64,000 nt of DNA, taken from positions 124,001 through 188,000 of the forward strand of contig JAVTVY010045467.1 of NCBI GenBank assembly GCA_036873755.1, in the 5' to 3' direction. Source of the stretch: Hanleya hanleyi (taxonomy: Eukaryota > Mollusca > Polyplacophora > Lepidopleurida > Hanleyidae). The notes below the pieces were generated by a model. It did not search any database and had not been told where the DNA came from. It saw only the letters and a list, made by a program, of their open reading frames with translations. Positions 63,931 to 64,000 of the stretch are shown here, one piece after another. Both the position numbers and the translations under genes were made by a program. Each line of letters starts with the position of its first letter. The stretch's first letter is position 1.

Positions 63931-64000
63931 ATTTCAATGTGTGATATAATCTATCGAGTAGAGTTATCTCCCTGCAATTCCTCATAATTCCATAATTCAT

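Overview
The window looks like a repeat-dominated stretch of an invertebrate nuclear genome. Mollusc or another lophotrochozoan is my best guess: short 'GGGGAGATAACTC/GTTATCTCCCC' stem sequences recur, Naiad-type Penelope elements are abundant, and capsid-bearing Polinton-like DNA is present. This is inference from repeat style; species cannot be read directly. I found no convincing host gene; almost everything recognisable is mobile or virus-derived.

Region 1 (about 1-19,200): a TA-flanked hairpin MITE (1470-1974), then an old, broken Polinton/adintovirus-like relic on the minus strand. The relic has minor capsid (penton) pieces at 18.5-19.2 kb, a core-like protein at 4.85-5.1 kb, a major capsid at 3.7-4.8 kb and an adenain-like protease piece at 3.54-3.67 kb, plus a partial direct duplicate at 2.5-3.5 kb. 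A second, much better preserved 13,335-bp capsid-bearing element (5123-18457) sits inside this relic. It has inverted termini of about 240 bp beginning AGCAGCAG and a 5-bp target duplication CAGTG. It carries a SAP/family-B polymerase relic and an SF1 helicase-HNH relic (+), an intact retroviral-type integrase (-), a small membrane protein (-), a capsid-like protein (-), a 432-aa coiled-coil membrane protein (+), a 482-codon protein broken by one TGA (-), a penton-like protein (+), a frameshifted protein (+), a two-TM protein (+) and a 77-aa protein (+). I see no packaging ATPase and no maturation protease.

Region 2 (about 20,000-31,425): a giant imperfect palindrome (P1) centred near 25.9 kb. 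Its arms carry a tandem array with CTCF-like motifs, a decayed zinc-finger gene, microsatellites and hairpins. Region 3 (31,611-35,875): a Penelope-like retroelement (minus strand) with the endonuclease N-terminal to the reverse transcriptase, i.e. Naiad organisation, preceded by a partial tandem copy acting as a pseudo-LTR. Region 4 (about 35,994-53,614): a second, larger palindrome (P2) centred near 43.78 kb. Each arm holds two zinc-finger genes with a conserved TATA promoter, a 154-bp tandem array, a roughly 172-bp tandem array, CRE-containing repeats and a 29-bp tandem array; the centre is a hairpin with DR1/ETS/E-box-like sites. The right arm is interrupted by a 2.9-kb TIR element with a 9-bp target duplication, the left arm by a truncated Naiad. 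Region 5 (53,615-64,000): mostly anonymous AT-rich DNA with Naiad fragments and a terminal foldback MITE.

P1 and P2 share gene family, 3' flanks and hairpin motifs, so they look like two members of one family of giant head-to-head elements. Lesions shared by both arms, against lesions private to one arm, show that gene decay began before the head-to-head duplication and continued after it. All family assignments rest on motif recognition by eye, without database searches.
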